DNA of 41,271 bases from Alphaproteobacteria bacterium (GTDB lineage: Bacteria; Pseudomonadota; Alphaproteobacteria; RF32; CAG-239), in assembly GCA_017626035.1 (NCBI GenBank), contig JAGAJR010000016.1, positions 1 through 41,271 on the forward strand. The letters are read 5' to 3'. This document shows, one piece after another, positions 8,363 to 17,296 of this stretch. Both the position numbers and the translations under genes were made by a program. Under the pieces are notes generated by a model. It had not been told where the DNA came from, searched no databases, and saw only the letters and a list, made by a program, of their open reading frames with translations. Within the stretch, counting starts at the first letter, position 1. Every line of letters starts with the position of its first letter.

Positions 8363-10200
8363 TTTGAACCAGCCTCTTGATTTTGTTTTATCCACCAGGT
8401 ATGCGGTTGAAAACCGACATTAAGGGAAGTTTCCGGATGTCCGAATTTGTTGCGGTAAGCAACTCTTTTATACGGAGAATACCATTGCGGGATAATGTAA
8501 TGTTCATCCAGCAGAACCCTGTCCAGAGCACGGACATAAGCCGTATAATCGTCTTTGTGTTCGGATTGCACGATTCCTTTTATCAATTCGTCCACGACCG
8601 GATTTTTTATGCCGATAACATTGTTGCTTCCTCTTACATCGGCAGCGTTTGAACCCCAGATTTCAAACTGTTCGTTTCCCGGCATCGGGCTGACACCATA
8701 AGAAATGATAGCCATGTCAAAATCAAAATTATCCAACCGGTTTTTGAAAACGCTGACTTCAATGTTTCTGAAAGTTGCTTTAATGCCTATTTTTTTCAAA
8801 TTATCAATAAACGGCAGCATGACCCGGGTAAAAGCACTTCCGTTGGCCGAGTTGCTTAAAACCTCAAATTCCAAAGCTTCACCGGTTTGTTGATGAGTCA
8901 TAATACCGTCTTTAAAATCATATCCGGCGTCTTTTAATAAGGCAACGGCCTTCCTCAAATTTTGCCTGGTTTCCATATAATCTTTGTGGCTGGGCAAAGC
9001 GGGGGCTTTCTCAAAAACGCTTTTATCAAGACGGTCTTTGAATTTGTTCAATATTTGCAGTTCTTTTCCCTTCGGCAGGCCTGTGGCCTCCATTCCGGTA
9101 TTGGTAAAATAACTGTAGATTCTCTGATACTGGTTATAGAAAAGTTTGTCGTTGGCCCAGTCGAAATTAAAGGCAAGGCCGATGGCTTCTCTGACTCTTT
9201 TGTCTTTGAATTTGTCGCGACGGATGTTAAAGGCAAAATTTTGCAAAATTGCCGGTTGGTTGTGCGGCATTTCTTCTTTGATGATTTTTCCGCTTTTGAC
9301 AATGTCGTTATTATATCCGGTAACCCAGATTTTGGAAATATATTCTTCCCTCAAGTCAATATTTCCCGAAAACAGAGCCTGAAGGGTAACAGTGGTATCT
9401 TGATAATAATCCTGTCGGATTTCATCAAAATTGTAAAAGCCTTTGTTAACCGGCAAATCTTTTGCCCAGTAATCGGAATTCCTTTTTAAGACGATATATT
9501 TTCCGGGTTCGAAACGGTCGATAATATATGGGCCGCTTCCCAGGGGCGGTGTCAGGGACGGTTTGCTGAAATCCTTGTTTTCCCAGTCTTTTGCCGAAAA
9601 GATTTTAATTTGAGAAAGGATAAGCGGCAGTTCGCGATTATAAATTCCTTTTTTGAATAAAAAGCGGACATGACGGTCATTCAGTTTGACTGCTTTTTCA
9701 ACATCGGCATAATATACTTTGTATAGAGGAGAGCCTTTTTCGATTAAGGCATTGAAAGAAAAAATCACGTCATCGGCGGTAATCGGAGAACCGTCGCTGA
9801 ATTTGGCTCTTTCATCAATGATAAATCCGACAAAAGATTTATCTTGGGGCAATTCAAAAGCCTTGGCGATGAGCGGATAAACGGTGGAAACATCATCAAC
9901 GGGAGATGTCCCCAGAGAGTCCAAGGTTAGTGCGGCGGCAGAGGAAGCCGGAATTCCCTTAAAAATAAACAGGTTAAAATTGTCAAAGCCGCCATATTCC
10001 GGCATAACGATTTTTCCGCCTTTCGGAGCTTGGGGATTGGCATATTCAAAATGCGTGAATTCCGGTTCATATTTTGCTTCGCCGTATAAGGCTATGCGGG
10101 AAGATACAGGAACATAAGCCGCCTGAGCCGTCTTGCAAAATCCGAAAACAGCCGCAAGCAGAAAAAAGACAATAATCTTACTTTGAATAGTTTTCCTCAT
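8359..10200 (-). CDS. yejA: Extracellular solute-binding protein, family 5, YejA type
   Basis: This is the periplasmic binding protein of the Yej peptide importer, 613 residues from the ATG at 10198-10200. A signal peptide (KIIVFFLLAAVFGFCKTAQA, cleavage before AYVP) precedes the SBP_bac_5 domain. The opening ALYGEAKYEPEFTHFEYANP, and KGGKIVMPEYGGFDNFN soon after, are characteristic of YejA-like proteins. A longer form from a TTG at 10215 would put five extra residues before the signal and is less likely. The 5' end overlaps the upstream gene by 23 bases, and the 3' end overlaps yejB by four, which indicates one operon. Confidence 0.92.
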   Translation of the reverse strand: MRKTIQSKIIVFFLLAAVFGFCKTAQAAYVPVSSRIALYGEAKYEPEFTHFEYANPQAPKGGKIVMPEYGGFDNFNLFIFKGIPASSAAALTLDSLGTSPVDDVSTVYPLIAKAFELPQDKSFVGFIIDERAKFSDGSPITADDVIFSFNALIEKGSPLYKVYYADVEKAVKLNDRHVRFLFKKGIYNRELPLILSQIKIFSAKDWENKDFSKPSLTPPLGSGPYIIDRFEPGKYIVLKRNSDYWAKDLPVNKGFYNFDEIRQDYYQDTTVTLQALFSGNIDLREEYISKIWVTGYNNDIVKSGKIIKEEMPHNQPAILQNFAFNIRRDKFKDKRVREAIGLAFNFDWANDKLFYNQYQRIYSYFTNTGMEATGLPKGKELQILNKFKDRLDKSVFEKAPALPSHKDYMETRQNLRKAVALLKDAGYDFKDGIMTHQQTGEALEFEVLSNSANGSAFTRVMLPFIDNLKKIGIKATFRNIEVSVFKNRLDNFDFDMAIISYGVSPMPGNEQFEIWGSNAADVRGSNNVIGIKNPVVDELIKGIVQSEHKDDYTAYVRALDRVLLDEHYIIPQWYSPYKRVAYRNKFGHPETSLNVGFQPHTWWIKQNQEAGSK

Positions 10201-11569
10201 CCGTCCAGCCGCCAAAAGGATAAGAATATGTTGTTTCGTTTTCTTCAGTCTTTTTTTCTGAAACAGGTTCTTCGGCTTTTTTCATTTCTGCCCATTCTTT
10301 TTTCAGATTGTTGAGAGCTTTTTGAGTGCTTGAAAAAGCAGGTTCTTCAATTTTTTCGGTTTCTCTGTAAAAAACCGGTGCGGAAGAGGTCTCTTTTTCC
10401 GGTTCAAAATCCGGAGCGGAAATGAAAAATTCTTTTTCAGTATCTTCCTCTCGGCTGATTCTCAACTCGGAAACTTCCGGTTCTTCCGGCAGGCTGATTT
10501 CATGAACGGAAGCTGATACTTCATCATAAGAAGGAACGCTTACCTTAGGTTCTTCAAAAACCGGCTCTTCTCCGAAACTTCTTTTTAAAGCCATGGAAAA
10601 AGGATCTGCACCATCATCCATCCGTGGTTCTTCCTTGGAAAAATGTTCATTCTTTTTCTTAAACGGATTAATCGAAGAAATAAAAGACTTGATGTCCGTT
10701 TTTTCGGTTTTCCGATAAACAGGCACGGCCGGTTTAACGTAAGGCATTGCGGATTTCTTTGGAGTTATTCGGACAGTGTCTTCTGTTTCCCTTTCTTCAA
10801 AAACCGGTTCCGGATCCGGAACAAAACTATTTTGAACAAAAGCCGGACGGGAAGGAGCCGCTTCTCTGTTCCGGCGGATTTCATCGGCAACCGGTGCCAT
10901 GATAGAAAAGACTTTTCCGAAAATGCCTGTTTCAATAATATTTAGAAAAACTCGTTCTTTATCGTGTTTTTCCAAAAGGGAAACCAAGCTGCCGTATCGG
11001 GCACAAAATTCCAAAATTGTTCCCGCTAAAACAGTATCAGAACGAGACTTGTCAAAAATCCGCTGCTGAAAATTCGGCTGATTTTGGCTGACTTCGACAA
11101 TAACTTTCCCGAAAGACCATTTCCCTCCGTTCTGAACCTTGTTCCACAAGCGTTCAATCTGTTCGGTAGAAGCAATGGCGGAGCGGTGAATGGTTTCGGA
11201 AAGGAGCTCGTTCATATCCGAAATAAAAATATCAAATTTACTCAGAATAAAACCGTCTTTAATTTCCTGCTCGGCTTCCAGCATAATCCTGGCAATCAGG
11301 TCGGTATAGTCCTGATTTTTTTTCATCTGCTTAAACAGAGAATAAAGATTTTTGTTAAAGGTGTTGGATAATAAATATTGGTTTATGTAACCGAAAACCA
11401 TCCACAAAACCAAGATAGGGAGCAAAACCAAAGAAGTGTAAACCGAAATGTCGACCAGTCCCAGTGAACTAAAGGAAACGCCGTTTAATTTCTCTCCGAT
11501 ATACATAAAAGTATATATCAGCCAGCTGACGGTTGAAAAAACGGAAACAAAAAACGCTAAGGCCAACAC
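10178..11569 (-). CDS. Unknown membrane protein with acidic disordered C-terminus, first gene of the yejAB operon
   Basis: I do not recognise a named family. The start is a GTG at 11567-11569 with AGGGAG eight bases upstream. Of 463 residues, the first 70 carry two membrane helices (about 1-24 and 40-65). Residues 70-240 form a helical, probably cytosolic domain with recognisable segments such as NGGKWSFGKVIVEVSQNQPN and ILEFCARYGSLVSLLEKHDK. The rest, about 245-463, is low-complexity, rich in Glu, Lys, Pro and Ser, and likely disordered. The domain order is reminiscent of motor-associated or polarity proteins with flexible tails, but no motif supports a function. Overlap with yejA shows co-transcription, which does not prove a role in transport. 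Confidence 0.7.
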   Translation of the reverse strand: MLALAFFVSVFSTVSWLIYTFMYIGEKLNGVSFSSLGLVDISVYTSLVLLPILVLWMVFGYINQYLLSNTFNKNLYSLFKQMKKNQDYTDLIARIMLEAEQEIKDGFILSKFDIFISDMNELLSETIHRSAIASTEQIERLWNKVQNGGKWSFGKVIVEVSQNQPNFQQRIFDKSRSDTVLAGTILEFCARYGSLVSLLEKHDKERVFLNIIETGIFGKVFSIMAPVADEIRRNREAAPSRPAFVQNSFVPDPEPVFEERETEDTVRITPKKSAMPYVKPAVPVYRKTEKTDIKSFISSINPFKKKNEHFSKEEPRMDDGADPFSMALKRSFGEEPVFEEPKVSVPSYDEVSASVHEISLPEEPEVSELRISREEDTEKEFFISAPDFEPEKETSSAPVFYRETEKIEEPAFSSTQKALNNLKKEWAEMKKAEEPVSEKKTEENETTYSYPFGGWTDEENYSK

Positions 11570-11742
11570 GGTGAAAACTCCCTAATCTTTTAGCAAAAAT
11601 CAAATCTTATACTATTCTATTCCTCAGATAATTCAATTAAAATCTGCCTTACAATTAACAACAATCAAAAATAAGAGTCGAAATTTTCAAATAATTGTGT
11701 TACTACCATTGGGAAGAATTAATTTATTAAAGAGAATTTCAA

Positions 11743-12714
11743 ATGAGTAATAACAGCACATTGGTTTTGGATTTTGAAAAAAACATCGTTGAAATTGAAG
11801 CGAAAATTGAGAGCTTGAGACTTTTGGCTCAGGATGAGGATGTCGATATTGCCCAAGAAGTAAAACGCCTTCAGGAAAAATTGGAAAGGCAGGTCAAGCA
11901 GTCTTATGCCAACCTGACTCCTTGGCAAAAATCCCAGGTTGCCCGTCATCCGGATCGTCCGCATTGTTTGGATTATGTTTATGCTTTGATTGAAGATTTC
12001 ACGCCGCTTTGCGGAGACCGTTTTTTTGCCGATGATGAAGCTATGATTGCGGGTATCGGCCGGTTTAAGAATATTTCCGTTGTCGTTTTGGGACAGGAAA
12101 AAGGCCGCGATTTGGAAACCAGAATGAAGTATAACTTCGGAATGGCCAAACCGGAAGGCTACCGCAAAGCTCAACGCCTTATGGAAATGGCCGACAAATT
12201 TAATCTTCCGGTTATCAGTTTTGTTGATACGGCCGGTGCTTATCCGGGAATTGAAGCTGAAGCCAGAGGTCAGGCGGAAGCTATTGCCTCATCCATTGAA
12301 AAATGTCTGCAAGTCAGGGCTCCGATGGTTTCTGTCGTTATCGGCGAAGGCGGTTCCGGCGGTGCCATAGCCATTGCTGTAGCAAACAGAGTTTTGATGC
12401 TGGAAAATTCCATTTATTCCGTGATTTCTCCGGAAGGCTGTGCTTCAATTTTATGGCGTTCTTCCGATAAGGTTAAAGAAGCGACGGAAGCTTTGCACCT
12501 GACGGCTCAGGACTTGAAAAAACTGGGAATTATTGATGAAATCATTAACGAGCCGACCGGCGGTGCTCACCGGGATGTCAAAACAACCATTGAACGGGTT
12601 GGCGATGCCGTGTTGAGAAACTTAAAAGAATTGTTGCCGATGAACAGCGAAGACCTGAAAAAACAGCGGACGGAAAAATTCTTGGCAATGGGTCGCAATC
12701 TTCCGGAAATGTAG
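11743..12714 (+). CDS. accA: Acetyl-CoA carboxylase carboxyltransferase subunit alpha
   Basis: AccA with AccD forms the carboxyltransferase that moves CO2 from carboxybiotin to acetyl-CoA, giving malonyl-CoA for fatty-acid synthesis in the cytoplasm. The 323-residue length is normal. The glycine-rich oxyanion segment GEGGSGGAIA is at 201-210, and SPEGCASILWR, the signature of AccA, at 229-239. The N-terminal helical region and the HPDRPHCLDYV stretch (69-80) are also typical. AAAGAGA before the ATG serves as ribosome binding site. It leads a plus-strand cluster ending in accD three genes later, so both carboxyltransferase subunits are made from the same neighbourhood. Confidence 0.97.
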   Translation: MSNNSTLVLDFEKNIVEIEAKIESLRLLAQDEDVDIAQEVKRLQEKLERQVKQSYANLTPWQKSQVARHPDRPHCLDYVYALIEDFTPLCGDRFFADDEAMIAGIGRFKNISVVVLGQEKGRDLETRMKYNFGMAKPEGYRKAQRLMEMADKFNLPVISFVDTAGAYPGIEAEARGQAEAIASSIEKCLQVRAPMVSVVIGEGGSGGAIAIAVANRVLMLENSIYSVISPEGCASILWRSSDKVKEATEALHLTAQDLKKLGIIDEIINEPTGGAHRDVKTTIERVGDAVLRNLKELLPMNSEDLKKQRTEKFLAMGRNLPEM

Positions 12715-12722
12715 CTTTGGCA

Positions 12723-13853
12723 ATGAATACAGAAATCATTCTTATCGTTTTGTCCGGATTGGTTGCCCTTTTGTTTGTTTGCAATCTGGTGCTTTTGCTG
12801 AAGCCGAAAAACAATAAGGAATTGGTTTCCGTTGCTGACACGCTGTTTCGTGGTCAGGCGGAATTGGCCGGACGTCTGTCTCTTCTGTCTGAAAACAATC
12901 TGGCTCAACAGACAAAACTGGCAGATGCGATAAACGAACAAAAACTTTCTGTTCTCAAAATTATGGATGAGAAGCTTCTGGCTGTAACCAAAAGTGTGGG
13001 CGACGGTTTGCAAAAATCAACGGATAAGACCAATGAAACGCTTCATGATTTGCGGGAGCGTTTGGCAAAAATTGACGTTGCTCAGCAAAAAATATCTTCT
13101 TTGTCAGAGCAGGTAGTCTCTTTACAGGAGGTTTTATCTAACAAACAGGCTCGCGGAGCTTTTGGCGAGATTCAGCTTAACGATTTGGTAACATCGATTC
13201 TTCCGCCTTCCGCTTATGAGTTCCAATGTGTTTTGGAAAATCAGAAACGGGCGGATTGTGTTTTGAAACTGCCTAATCCTCCGGGAACAATCGTCATCGA
13301 TTCAAAATTTCCGCTGGAAAGTTATCAGGCCTTGAGAAATGCTTCTAACGACAGAGAAAAACTGGAAGCAGAGCGTTTTTTCAAAGCATCTGTTTTAAAA
13401 CATATCAGAGATATTGCCGACAAATATATTATTCCGGGCGTAACGGCGGAATCTGCCCTGATGTTTCTGCCGTCGGAGTCTATTTACGCCGAATTGCACG
13501 CTAATTTTACCGATGTGGTTGAAACCTCTTATCGTTCCAAAGTCTGGATTGTATCCCCGACAACTTTAATGGCGACATTAAATACGGTTCGGGCCGTCTT
13601 AAAAGATGCCCGAATGAGAGAGCAGGCCGGCGTTATTCAAAAAGAAGTCGGAACGCTGATAGAAGACATTACTCGTCTGGACGACAGAATTGAGAGCTTG
13701 TCCAAACATTTTGACATGGCAAACAAAGATATTGGCGATATTAAAATATCTTCCGGAAAAATTGCCCGCCGGATTGATAAAATTGAAGATATTCAACTCG
13801 GTCCGTCGGAAAAAACACTGGTGGTGGAACACCTGTCCGCAAACGATCAGTAA
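12723..13853 (+). CDS. rmuC: DNA recombination protein RmuC homologue
   Basis: The ATG at 12723 is preferred over a TTG six bases upstream. The 376-residue protein has an N-terminal membrane helix (EIILIVLSGLVALLFVCNLVLL), a coiled coil to about residue 135, and the RmuC domain with ARGAFGEIQLNDLV, TIVIDSKFPLESY and SALMFLPSESIYAELH. The domain is related to restriction-type nuclease folds; the Asp in VIDSKFPLE matches the usual acidic active-site region. In E. coli the protein limits inversion at short inverted repeats. It begins eight bases after accA stops and is very likely co-transcribed. Confidence 0.92.
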   Translation: MNTEIILIVLSGLVALLFVCNLVLLLKPKNNKELVSVADTLFRGQAELAGRLSLLSENNLAQQTKLADAINEQKLSVLKIMDEKLLAVTKSVGDGLQKSTDKTNETLHDLRERLAKIDVAQQKISSLSEQVVSLQEVLSNKQARGAFGEIQLNDLVTSILPPSAYEFQCVLENQKRADCVLKLPNPPGTIVIDSKFPLESYQALRNASNDREKLEAERFFKASVLKHIRDIADKYIIPGVTAESALMFLPSESIYAELHANFTDVVETSYRSKVWIVSPTTLMATLNTVRAVLKDARMREQAGVIQKEVGTLIEDITRLDDRIESLSKHFDMANKDIGDIKISSGKIARRIDKIEDIQLGPSEKTLVVEHLSANDQ

Positions 13854-13867
13854 AAGGAGTTTTTCTT

Positions 13868-13918
13868 TTGGATAAGTCAATAATAAAATTTTGGCTTTTT
13901 TTCAATATGCGATATTGA
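13868..13918 (+). CDS. Possible 16-residue leader peptide upstream of ihfB
   Basis: A TTG codon at 13868 sits eight bases after a near-perfect ribosome binding site (AAGGAG, 13854-13859) and opens a short frame MDKSIIKFWLFFNMRY. This site is stronger than those of most real genes in the window, yet no long frame uses it. It could be a leader peptide or a remnant of a lost gene between rmuC and ihfB. The stop overlaps a perfect 16-base palindrome, TTGATTTATAAATCAA, at 13915-13930. Confidence 0.3.
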   Translation: MDKSIIKFWLFFNMRY

Positions 13919-13987
13919 TTTATAAATCAAAAACGGATAACTTAAATAAAACAAAAACATAATGATTATTAAAAGAGGTATAGTAAA

Positions 13988-14275
13988 GTGACTAAGTCTG
14001 AATTAATTGAAAGAATTGCAAATAAAAATCCGCACCTGTTGTTAAAGGATGTTGAAAGAATTGTTAATGTTGTCTTTGATAAAATCATCAGTTCTCTGGC
14101 TAAAGGGGAAAGGGTTGAATTCAGAGGTTTTGGTGCATTTTCAGTTCGCAAACGCACGCCTCGCATTGCCAAAAATCCGCGTACGGGTGAGCAAGTTAAG
14201 GTAGAAGAAAGAAATATACCTCATTTTAAAACCGGTAAACAGCTGCACGAATTATTGAATAAAGATTTCAAATAA
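13988..14275 (+). CDS. ihfB: Integration host factor subunit beta (HU/IHF family)
   Basis: This 95-residue nucleoid protein bends DNA as a heterodimer with IHF-alpha. The beta-arm shows [20 protein letters not shown] followed by TGEQV, with the intercalating Pro in NPRTGE. The C-terminal [12 protein letters not shown] is typical of IHF-beta rather than HU. The start is a GTG at 13988, with AGAGG eight or so bases before it. It lies upstream of a lapA-domain gene, an arrangement frequent in alphaproteobacteria. The gene between rmuC and this one, if it ever existed, is absent. Confidence 0.92.
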   Translation: MTKSELIERIANKNPHLLLKDVERIVNVVFDKIISSLAKGERVEFRGFGAFSVRKRTPRIAKNPRTGEQVKVEERNIPHFKTGKQLHELLNKDFK

Positions 14276-14311
14276 TTTCTGCCTGTCAATTTTAAGGAAA
14301 GGGCCGCAACA

Positions 14312-14701
14312 ATGAGTTTTTTCAAAATGCTGATCGGGTTGCCGTTGCTGATAATCATCACGGTATTTGCTTTCGTGAATAATGATTTTGCAACATTTAA
14401 TCTATGGCCGTTTTATATTGAAATAACCGTTTCTCTCAGCGTTGCGATTATCTTTTTCATTGCTTTCGGTTTTGTTTTGGGAGAGTTTTTTGCCTGGATG
14501 TCTTATGCTCCGTTGAGAAAAGCTCTCCGTCAACAGAAAAAGCAGAATAAAAAACTGAATAAGGAACAGCAGAAACTTGTTGAACAGGTTTCCGGTTTGC
14601 AGGAAAATATTGAAACTTTAAAAGCTGAAGAAAAACCGGCTCCGAAACCAAGTTTGAAAGAACGGTTTAAGGGACTGTTTCAGCGTAAGAAAAAAGACTA
14701 G
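14312..14701 (+). CDS. LapA-domain inner membrane protein (DUF1049)
   Basis: This is a 129-residue protein with two membrane helices (about 6-24 and 40-65) separated by the short loop NNDFATFNLWPFYIEITV. That loop is the hallmark of the LapA/YciS domain: a small residue run after FVNN and a hydrophobic strand before helix two. A basic coiled-coil tail, ending in KERFKGLFQRKKKD, faces the cytoplasm. In E. coli, LapA works with LapB in regulating LPS synthesis through LpxC turnover. Whether this homologue does so is inference, since no lapB is adjacent. It follows ihfB closely (36 bases). Confidence 0.88.
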   Translation: MSFFKMLIGLPLLIIITVFAFVNNDFATFNLWPFYIEITVSLSVAIIFFIAFGFVLGEFFAWMSYAPLRKALRQQKKQNKKLNKEQQKLVEQVSGLQENIETLKAEEKPAPKPSLKERFKGLFQRKKKD

Positions 14702-14764
14702 TTTTCTTTTCGGATTGTGCTATGGTGCCATCCGATGTGTTTTTAATAATAATGGTAATAAAAT

Positions 14765-15640
14765 ATGAATTGGCTTACAGATTTCGTCAGACCGAAAATA
14801 AAAAAAACCACGCCTAAAGAGATTGCCGACAATCTCTGGGTCAAATGCCCGATTTGCGGACAAATGCTTTTTTCAAAGGAACTGAAAAAAAGCATGTATG
14901 TTTGCACCTCCTGCGGGCATCATTTGCGGCTGTATATTGATAAACGCTTAAAACAGTTGTTCGACGGGGAATATAATGAAATTGCTCTTCCGAAAGTTAA
15001 GGAAGATCCGTTGAAATTCCGTGATACGAAAAAATATACCGACCGTCTGAAAAATTATCGTAAAGCAACCGGTAATGAAGACGCAATTAAGGTTGCCCAA
15101 GGCGAAATCGGCGGTATTCCGTGTATTGTTGCCGCAATGGATTTTTCTTTCATGGGCGGTTCAATGGGAATGGCTGTCGGCGAAGGTATCGTTAAAGCCG
15201 CTGACATTGCCATGAAAAATAATTATCCGCTGATAACCGTGGCCTCCTCGGGCGGAGCCCGTATGCAGGAAGGCATGCTTTCTTTAATGCAAATGGCCAG
15301 AACAACGGCGGCCATCAATCAGGTTAAGGAAAAAGGCATTCCGTTTATTTCTATTTTGACGGATCCGACAACCGGAGGGGTATCGGCCTCCTTTGCCATG
15401 CTGGGTGATGTTAATATTGCCGAGAAAGGCTGTATTATCGGATTTGCCGGAGCCCGCGTTATTGAACAGACTATTCGTGAAAAACTGCCGGAAGGTTTCC
15501 AAAGAGCAGAATATTTGAAAGAACACGGTATGGTTGATATTGTTGTCAAACGTTCGGAAATGAAAGACACTTTGGTTCGTGTCATCAGCATTTTAACGCA
15601 TAAAAAACCGGAAGTTCATACGCCGCTGCTCGGAAAATAA
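14765..15640 (+). CDS. accD: Acetyl-CoA carboxylase carboxyltransferase subunit beta
   Basis: AccD is the zinc-containing partner of AccA. The 291-residue protein has the zinc ribbon at Cys28, Cys31, Cys47 and Cys50 (CPIC and CTSC). The carboxyltransferase core follows, with FMGGSMGMAVGEGI, SSGGARMQEGMLSLMQMA, DPTTGGVSASFAMLGDV and GFAGARVIEQTI. There is no long C-terminal extension. It ends the accA-rmuC-ihfB-lapA-accD run and is followed at once by a strong terminator. Confidence 0.97.
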   Translation: MNWLTDFVRPKIKKTTPKEIADNLWVKCPICGQMLFSKELKKSMYVCTSCGHHLRLYIDKRLKQLFDGEYNEIALPKVKEDPLKFRDTKKYTDRLKNYRKATGNEDAIKVAQGEIGGIPCIVAAMDFSFMGGSMGMAVGEGIVKAADIAMKNNYPLITVASSGGARMQEGMLSLMQMARTTAAINQVKEKGIPFISILTDPTTGGVSASFAMLGDVNIAEKGCIIGFAGARVIEQTIREKLPEGFQRAEYLKEHGMVDIVVKRSEMKDTLVRVISILTHKKPEVHTPLLGK

Positions 15641-15644
15641 GTTA

Positions 15645-15675
15645 AGGCCTCTCTTATGAGAGGCTTTTCTTTTTG
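15645..15675 (+). terminator. Rho-independent terminator after accD
   Basis: The stem GCCTCTC / GAGAGGC (15647-15653 and 15658-15664) with loop TTAT is followed by TTTTCTTTTT, just after the accD stop. Confidence 0.92.
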
Positions 15676-15750
15676 TGATATTAACCAATATTAAACCAAA
15701 AATATAAGATTATATTACCATGACTAACTTTAACAACCCGGTGAATATAA

Positions 15751-17247
15751 ATGCTTACGCTTAAGAATCTGCCAATAAGTTCCTTTAATGAGAATTTGGC
15801 GTATATTCATAAAGACTGTATTGCCTATAAAGTGGATGACTTGTCAACGTTGACTAAAATCGAAATTCACGGGGGTGTTAAGAGTGTTTATGCGTTTTTA
15901 CAGGTTGTTGACGATGCCCGCTTGGTAAAACCGACGGAATTGGCTTTAAATAACGAAGCGTTTAAACAAATTAACTTGCCAGAAGGAGCCAATATTTCAA
16001 TCACATTGTCTCCGCCGCCGCCGAGTTTGTCTTCCATTAAACGTAAAATTGCCGGAAATATCCTGAGTTCCGGAGAATATAGTGCCATTATCAATGATAT
16101 TTATGCCCGTCGTTATTCCAATATGGATATTGCATCATTTTTGGTTGCCAGCGGCTCGTTTATGTCTACTCCGGAAGTTTTGGCTTTGACAGAGGCAATG
16201 GTCGGCGACAAAACAATTCATTGGGACAATGAAAGTATTGTTGTTGATCATCATTGTTTAGGTGGTATTCCCGGAAATAAAACTGATTTGATTATTACGT
16301 CGATTGTTGCCGCTTATGGGTTGCCGATACCTAAAACGGCAGCTCGGTCGTTAACATCTTGTGCCGGTGTGGCCGATACGATGAGCGTTTTGGCCAATGT
16401 GGACTATGACGAAAAGAAACTAAAACAGCTTATTAATGAAAATCGGGGAGCTATTGTTTGCTATGATGGCTTGTCCATTGCCGAGGCGAATAAAATAATT
16501 TCCTCAGTGGAACGTCAAATCGGCATTACCCAGCAAGAACACATTACGGCGTCAATTTTGGCAATTAAGCTGGCGGCGGGAATTACGCATTTGCTAGTAG
16601 ATATTCCGGTCGGACCGAAATCCCGTATTAAGAGCACCAATGAAGCTATGCGTCTCAGAAAACTGATAGAATATGTCGGAGATATGCTGTCTATTGAAAT
16701 TGACGCGGTAATTACCGATGGCAGCGAACCGATTGGCAATGGTGTCGGAGCTGTTTTGGAAGCCCGCGATGTAATGAAGGTTTTGCGGAATAAAGACGAC
16801 GCTCCGCAGGATTTGAAAGAGAAATCCCTGTTCTTGGCCGGAAGAATATTGGAATTTGATCCGAAACTCCGCGGCGGGCAAGGGTATCTGGTTGCTAAAG
16901 AGATTTTAAATTCCGGACGAGCTCTTGAAGTTATGAACCGAATGATTCATGCACAAGGGAAAGCTCCGCAGCCGCAGCTCGGACATTTAACCCGCGATAT
17001 TGTTTCCAATGTGAGCGGAACGGTTGAGGCGATAGATAATTCCCGCATTAACAAAATCGGTATTTGGGCGGGAGCCGGGCAATATGCCGGAGCCGGTTTG
17101 GACTTGTTTAAAAAAGTCGGTGATCATGTCGAACAAGGGGAGACTTTATATCGCATTCATTCCTGTAATTCGACGGATTTTGCTTTTGCCAACAGTGTTG
17201 TTGACGGTTATACCGGTTATGAAATCTCCTCTCGCAGCAGCTATTAA
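15751..17247 (+). CDS. Thymidine phosphorylase family protein, AMP-phosphorylase-like
   Basis: The 498-residue protein belongs to the nucleoside phosphorylase II group that cleaves N-glycosidic bonds with phosphate. The extra N-terminal domain of about 90 residues, and LGGIPGNKTDL (170-180) in place of the KHSTGGVGD of ordinary DeoA, place it with the archaeal AMP phosphorylase and bacterial 'putative thymidine phosphorylase 2' types. The segment AARSLTSCAGVADTMSVLA (197-215) corresponds to the base- and phosphate-binding loop. The C-terminal barrel domain with GTVEAIDNSRI and VGDHVEQGETLYRIH is present. In related bacteria it is thought to use nucleoside or nucleotide substrates to give ribose phosphates; the actual substrate cannot be read from sequence. 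It stands alone between two control regions. Confidence 0.88.
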   Translation: MLTLKNLPISSFNENLAYIHKDCIAYKVDDLSTLTKIEIHGGVKSVYAFLQVVDDARLVKPTELALNNEAFKQINLPEGANISITLSPPPPSLSSIKRKIAGNILSSGEYSAIINDIYARRYSNMDIASFLVASGSFMSTPEVLALTEAMVGDKTIHWDNESIVVDHHCLGGIPGNKTDLIITSIVAAYGLPIPKTAARSLTSCAGVADTMSVLANVDYDEKKLKQLINENRGAIVCYDGLSIAEANKIISSVERQIGITQQEHITASILAIKLAAGITHLLVDIPVGPKSRIKSTNEAMRLRKLIEYVGDMLSIEIDAVITDGSEPIGNGVGAVLEARDVMKVLRNKDDAPQDLKEKSLFLAGRILEFDPKLRGGQGYLVAKEILNSGRALEVMNRMIHAQGKAPQPQLGHLTRDIVSNVSGTVEAIDNSRINKIGIWAGAGQYAGAGLDLFKKVGDHVEQGETLYRIHSCNSTDFAFANSVVDGYTGYEISSRSSY

Positions 17248-17296
17248 TCCTGATAAAAAATAAGCGAAAAAAGTTTGTAAAAAAATTCGGTAAACT

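Noticed and set aside
13915-13930. FNR/ANR-type box in TTGATTTATAAATCAA
   Set aside because: The half sites are six bases apart instead of four; kept only as a palindrome.
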